Shown piece by piece: positions 21,466 through 24,700 of a stretch of 24,700 nucleotides of DNA (the stretch's first letter is position 1; each line of letters begins with the position of its first letter). Location of the stretch: assembly GCF_035277725.1 (NCBI RefSeq), contig NZ_DATEJY010000047.1, forward strand, positions 1 to 24,700, read 5' to 3'. Below the pieces are notes generated by a model. It worked only from the letters and a program-made list of their open reading frames with translations, had not been told where the DNA came from and did not search any database. The stretch comes from Dyella_B sp035277725 (GTDB lineage: Bacteria; Pseudomonadota; Gammaproteobacteria; Xanthomonadales; Rhodanobacteraceae). The position numbers were made by a program, and so were the translations under genes.

Positions 21466-22725
21466 ATGCCACGCAGCCAACACAAACCTAAGCCATCCAC
21501 TTGGTCCTTCCACACCCAAACCCGCGCCGGCTGCTTCTGCTGCGCGCCACCGCGCGGTGCCGGCACCATCCAGGCAAACAGCAAAAACCCGCTGCAAACC
21601 GCTCCCGACCGCAGCAAGAACGACCTGCGCCTGAAAGACTTCAAACCACGTAGCATGCTGCGCGTGCCGAAAACGCGCATCGAACAACCGCGCTTCCCGG
21701 TGATCGACGCACACACGCATCTCACCTGGTCCACGCACGTGCGCAACGGCGTGTCGGTCGGTGAAGACATCACCGTGTTCGCCAAGCCGGAAGACCTGCT
21801 GCCGGTGATGGATCGCAAAGGCATCCGCACTCTGGTCAATCTCACTGGCGGCGTCGGCAAAGGCCTGGAGCAAAGCATCGCGCTGTTCGACCAGGCGGCG
21901 CCAGGTCGTTTCATCACGCTGACCGAGCCGTCGTTCGAATACTTTCCGCAAGCGAACTATCCGCAATTTCAGGCCGATGCCATTGCGCACGCGCACCGCA
22001 TCGGCGCACGCGGATTGAAGCTGCTGAAAACGCTGGGACTGTATCTGCGCGAACAACTCGACAGCGGCCCGCTGGTCGCGGTGGACGATCGCCGCTTCGA
22101 TCCGATGTGGGAAGCCTGCGCCGCCTACGACATGCCGGTGTTCATGCATGTTTCCGATCCGGAGGCATTCTTCCTGCCGACGGATGAGCGCAACGAACGC
22201 TACGAAGAACTCAGCAACCATCCGGACTGGTCGTTCTATGGCCCCGAATTTCCCAGCAACGAGGAACTGCTCGCCGCGCGAGACCGCGTGATTGCCCGCC
22301 ACCCCAAGACCACCTTCGCACTCATGCATGTGGGCAACTGGGCGGAAAACCTTCAAGCCGTGGCCGATTGCCTCGACCGCTTCCCCAACACCCTGGTCGA
22401 CATCAGCGCACGCATCGGCGAACTCGGCCGCCAGCCGCGCACGGCGCAGCGCTTTATCGACAAATACCAGGACCGCATCCTGTTCGGCACTGATGCCGTG
22501 CCCTCACCCTATGGCGACGACGTGCCGCAGCAACTGTTCTGCGACGAGCTCTACGACATCTATTACCGCTTCCTGGAAACCGAGGACGAGTACTTCGACT
22601 ACGCCCCGGCCGAGACCCCGCCGCAGGGGCGCTGGTCCATCTACGGGCTGGGCCTCAAAGACAGCGTGCTGCGCAAGATATACCATGACAACGCCGTCAG
22701 ACTGCTAAAGCTCGCCCCATCATGA
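21466..22725 (+). CDS. Amidohydrolase-2 family metal-dependent hydrolase
   Basis: 419 aa from the ATG at 21466. The TIM-barrel part starts around residue 75 with PVIDAHTHL (metal ligands His83 and His85), then MHVSDPEAFF, FALMHVGNWAEN and LFGTDAVPSP with a C-terminal catalytic/metal Asp. This is the amidohydrolase 2 (ACMSD/decarboxylase-like) group, which includes hydrolases, lactonases and decarboxylases; it is not the NagA/AgaA deacetylase type. Residues 1-55 are rich in Pro, Cys and basic residues, do not look like a signal peptide and are preceded by no Shine-Dalgarno sequence, so the true start may lie further in, before LRLKDFKPRSMLRVPKT. It overlaps the DeoR regulator by ATGA (22722-22725), so the two are co-translated and probably share a pathway. 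A lactonase or deacylase role in the aminosugar pathway is speculation. Confidence 0.82.
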   Translation: MPRSQHKPKPSTWSFHTQTRAGCFCCAPPRGAGTIQANSKNPLQTAPDRSKNDLRLKDFKPRSMLRVPKTRIEQPRFPVIDAHTHLTWSTHVRNGVSVGEDITVFAKPEDLLPVMDRKGIRTLVNLTGGVGKGLEQSIALFDQAAPGRFITLTEPSFEYFPQANYPQFQADAIAHAHRIGARGLKLLKTLGLYLREQLDSGPLVAVDDRRFDPMWEACAAYDMPVFMHVSDPEAFFLPTDERNERYEELSNHPDWSFYGPEFPSNEELLAARDRVIARHPKTTFALMHVGNWAENLQAVADCLDRFPNTLVDISARIGELGRQPRTAQRFIDKYQDRILFGTDAVPSPYGDDVPQQLFCDELYDIYYRFLETEDEYFDYAPAETPPQGRWSIYGLGLKDSVLRKIYHDNAVRLLKLAPS

Positions 22726-23528
22726 GTGAATCCCGCGCCGCCGCACCTACGCAACGCCTGCTTGTCGAAGAGCGCCGACGCCTGATCGTCGAATACATCG
22801 AAGCCAATGGACGGGCCACCGTCGAGGAACTCGCCACCCGCTTCGGCACCTCCACCGTCACCATCCGCAACGACCTGGAATCCCTCGCCCGCGTCGGCGC
22901 CATCGCCCGCTCGCACGGCGGCGCCCTGCCCGCCACGCAAACCTTCACCAACGACGTGCCCTTGAACATCAAGGAAACACGCTCCCACGCGCAAAAACTG
23001 CGCATCGGCCAGGCCGCCGCCAAGCTCATCCACGACGGCGACACCATCATCCTCGACTCCGGCTCCACCACCGCGGAAATCGCACGGCAGATCCGGCAGA
23101 TGAAATTCGAATCGCTGACGGTGGTAACCAATGCACTCAACATCGCACTGGAGCTTTCCGGGCTGCCCAACATCCGCGTGATGATGCTCGGTGGCCTGCT
23201 GCGCCCCACCGCTTATTCGCTGGTGGGGCCGGATGCGGAACAGGCGCTGTCGCGTATCTCGGCCGACAAGCTGTTCCTGGGCGTGGACGGCATCGACCCC
23301 ACCGTCGGCGTTACCACACCCGACCCGTTGGAAGCGTCACTCAACGCGCTGATGATCCGCGTTTCCCGCGAAACCATCGCGGTGTTCGATGCGAGCAAGC
23401 TTGGGCAGCGCAGCCTTTCGGTAATCACGCCGGTGTCGACGTTGAATACCGTGATCACCGATGAGAGTGCGCCGGAAGAGATGGTGGAGGCATTGCGCAG
23501 CGCGGGTGTGAGCGTGATGCTCGCGTAG
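22722..23528 (+). CDS. DeoR-family transcriptional regulator, AgaR-like
   Basis: 268 aa. The winged helix-turn-helix at residues 20-60 contains EELATRFGTSTVTIRNDLESLARVGAIARSHGGAL. The sensor domain has ILDSGSTTAEIA (110-121), VVTNALNIALEL, LFLGVDGID (184-192) and EASLNALMIRVSRETIAVFDASK. These motifs match the AgaR branch of the family, whose ligands are phosphorylated sugars such as GalNAc-6-P or tagatose phosphates. It probably represses the agaS operon and the aldolase unit; the tandem repeat at 20351-20370 is the best operator candidate. The stop TAG lies in GTAG of a short palindrome that may be a REP remnant. Confidence 0.92.
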   Translation: MSESRAAAPTQRLLVEERRRLIVEYIEANGRATVEELATRFGTSTVTIRNDLESLARVGAIARSHGGALPATQTFTNDVPLNIKETRSHAQKLRIGQAAAKLIHDGDTIILDSGSTTAEIARQIRQMKFESLTVVTNALNIALELSGLPNIRVMMLGGLLRPTAYSLVGPDAEQALSRISADKLFLGVDGIDPTVGVTTPDPLEASLNALMIRVSRETIAVFDASKLGQRSLSVITPVSTLNTVITDESAPEEMVEALRSAGVSVMLA

Positions 23529-23539
23529 GAACGGCCTAC
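23525..23539. repeat. Possible collapsed REP pair at the regulator 3' end
   Basis: GTAGG-AACGG-CCTAC: the outer 5 nt of both REP arms with the hairpins missing, and GTAG again overlapping a stop codon (23526-23528). It could be a deletion remnant or chance. Confidence 0.35.
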
Positions 23540-23579
23540 GGAAGAAGGGCACTTCAGCTGGCAGTAATCCCTCCCGCTC

Positions 23580-23697
23580 GTCATTCCGGCGAAGGCCGGA
23601 ATCCAGTAAAAACATTTCGTGCGAAGCACTCAACACAAAAGGTTATGAGTGCTGCGCATGACGTATTTAACTGGATTCCGGCCTTCGCCGGAATGAC
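23580..23697. repeat. 118-bp MITE-like inverted repeat, copy 2
   Basis: The 28-bp arms 23580-23607 and 23670-23697 are inverted copies beginning GTCATTCCGGC, each a hairpin with a GAAG loop. Total length equals that of the copy at 4108-4225. The core shares CGTGCGAAGCACTCA with copy 1 but its inner inverted repeat is imperfect. It ends 22 bp before the GIY-YIG start, within the 191-bp gap after the DeoR gene. Confidence 0.88.
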
Positions 23698-23719
23698 GAT
23701 GAGGCAAGGATACGCCCTC

Positions 23720-24013
23720 ATGAAGCAACGGCAGCCCTGCGTCTACATGCTTGCAAGCCAGAGAAACGGGACGCTCTATACTGGCGTCACAAGTGATCTA
23801 GTCAAGCGCATCTGGCAACACAAGAACAATGTCACCAAAGGTTTCTCCAGCCAATACGATGTCCATTTGCTGGTGTGGTATGAACTCCATGACTGCATGG
23901 AGTCGGCCATCATCCGGGAAAAGCAACTGAAAAGCTGGAAGCGGAGCTGGAAACTCCGGATGATTGAGGAAATAAACCCCCAATGGATCGACCTCTACCC
24001 TTCAGTCCTTTAG
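23720..24013 (+). CDS. Solo GIY-YIG endonuclease-domain protein
   Basis: 97 aa consisting of the GIY-YIG nuclease fold alone. CVYMLASQRNGTLYTGVTSDLVKRIWQHKNN (7-37) covers the two motif strands (VYM...YTG) and the catalytic Arg region, and ESAIIREKQLKSWKR supplies the conserved Glu/Lys segment. It belongs to the YhbQ/UPF0213-like group of small proteins whose substrate is largely unknown. The ATG at 23720 is preferred over 23645 because the longer form would translate the 118-bp repeat (giving the artefactual peptide WIPAFAGMT); AGGA lies 9 nt upstream of 23720. Base composition is lower in GC than its neighbours, suggesting separate history. It is bracketed by the repeat upstream and a half-site downstream. 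Confidence 0.88.
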   Translation: MKQRQPCVYMLASQRNGTLYTGVTSDLVKRIWQHKNNVTKGFSSQYDVHLLVWYELHDCMESAIIREKQLKSWKRSWKLRMIEEINPQWIDLYPSVL

Positions 24014-24029
24014 CGCCATCTCCCTAGTC

Positions 24030-24041
24030 GTCATTCCGACG
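24030..24041 (+). repeat. Half-site of the 118-bp repeat
   Basis: GTCATTCCGACG matches the first bases of the 118-bp element arm with one change, 16 bp after the GIY-YIG stop. No hairpin or second arm remains. Confidence 0.35.
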
Positions 24042-24051
24042 TCCATGAGAA

Positions 24052-24657
24052 TCACCCACCCCAACTCCGCTCCAACGCCGCCACCTGCCGTTCCAACCGC
24101 GGCCCCAAATAACAATGCGATCCGCACGCCAGCAACCCCACCTCGCGAAACTCGCGCAAATACCACGCCGGTGACCGCAGCGTCAGCTCGTGCCGATCGC
24201 CCTCCAGATCATCGCGATTGGTAAACACTTCCAGAAACGCGATCCCCTCCAGCATTTCCCCGATCCCCACCAAGCCGGCGCGAATCTCTGCCGGCTTGAG
24301 GTAATGCAACACATCCGTGCACACGATCACGTCAAAACGCGTGTCGAAACGCAGCTCGGCCAACTGCCCGAAGCGCGCCAAGCCAATATTCCGGCGGCTG
24401 CCGTAACGGCGCACCACATACTCGCTGGAATCCAGGCCGCGATACGCCACATCCGGCCGCAACGCCATCAACGGCGCACGCCAGACGCCTTCGCCACACC
24501 CCACATCCAGCACGTTGCGAATCGGCCGGCCCAGGTAATACTCCGCCTGCGCCACCACCATCGCCACCTTGCGCTTCAATGCCGCCGCCGAGCGCACGGC
24601 ATGCCTGGGGTCGCGGTACCACTTGTCGAAATAAGCCTGGTCGTAAGTTTTGCGCAT
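24052..24657 (-). CDS. Class I SAM-dependent methyltransferase
   Basis: 201 aa. Motif I VLDVGCGEG (49-57), an acidic residue ending strand 2 (YRGLDSSEYVV) and motif IV-like FDVIVCTDVLHYL identify a Rossmann-fold methyltransferase of the Methyltransf_11/25 type. The N-terminal MRKTYDQAYFDKWYRDP is typical of small stand-alone members. Substrate is not evident. The start is supported by GGAG 8 nt upstream. Its 3' end faces the GIY-YIG gene, and the promoter should lie in the last 43 bases of the window. Confidence 0.9.
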   Translation of the reverse strand: MRKTYDQAYFDKWYRDPRHAVRSAAALKRKVAMVVAQAEYYLGRPIRNVLDVGCGEGVWRAPLMALRPDVAYRGLDSSEYVVRRYGSRRNIGLARFGQLAELRFDTRFDVIVCTDVLHYLKPAEIRAGLVGIGEMLEGIAFLEVFTNRDDLEGDRHELTLRSPAWYLREFREVGLLACGSHCYLGPRLERQVAALERSWGG

Positions 24658-24700
24658 GCTTCAACTCCACAGGAACGTGGATGGTAACCGCGCTTTAACA

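Noticed and set aside
23645..23719. N-terminal extension of the GIY-YIG protein (containing WIPAFAGMT)
   Set aside because: It is translated from the 118-bp repeat; the domain and a Shine-Dalgarno-supported ATG begin at 23720.

Overview
This looks like a high-GC gammaproteobacterium of the Xanthomonadales, probably Rhodanobacteraceae (Dyella, Luteibacter or Rhodanobacter type). The grounds are two large TonB-dependent receptors, exported glycosidases, a CbrA-like symporter/kinase, and many GTAG-type REP palindromes. The genus is inferred; there is no rRNA or tRNA in the window.

Left part (1-5.7 kb): the N-terminal piece of an SSF-domain sensor kinase, an exported type II polyhydroxybutyrate (PHB) depolymerase and a TonB receptor lie on the minus strand. 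A GntP-family permease, resembling D-3-hydroxybutyrate permeases, is divergent from them. Together they suggest digestion and uptake of extracellular PHB or 3-hydroxybutyrate. Middle left (5.8-8.5 kb): a small acidic-tailed protein of unknown function, then the housekeeping GTPase gene typA/bipA with an intrinsic terminator.

Middle (8.6-17.1 kb): an OprB-like carbohydrate porin (+) converges on a minus-strand series of a GH35 beta-galactosidase, a clan GH-D glycosidase and a TonB receptor. Right (17.3-23.5 kb): two PfkB-family sugar kinases and an AgaS-type SIS deaminase/isomerase form a tightly overlapping minus-strand operon. It is divergent from a class I (DhnA-type) aldolase, an amidohydrolase and an AgaR-like DeoR regulator. 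The set reads as a galactose/galactosamine oligosaccharide utilisation locus: outer-membrane capture, hydrolysis, phosphorylation, deamination, tagatose-6-P phosphorylation and aldol cleavage. No inner-membrane sugar transporter and no NagA/AgaA-type deacetylase is in view. The agaS/aldolase gap holds a perfect 10-bp tandem direct repeat and palindromes that are good operator candidates.

Far right: a 118-bp MITE-like inverted repeat (second copy; the first is at 4.1 kb), a solo GIY-YIG endonuclease and a class I methyltransferase.

The most striking feature is a family of inverted pairs of GTAG-headed hairpins (REP/BIME type): nine pairs plus single or decayed copies in 24.7 kb. They lie directly against gene 3' ends, and in six genes the GTAG supplies the TAG stop codon, always in the same phase. 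One element provides the stop codons of two convergent genes. No REP-associated (RAYT) transposase is encoded here.
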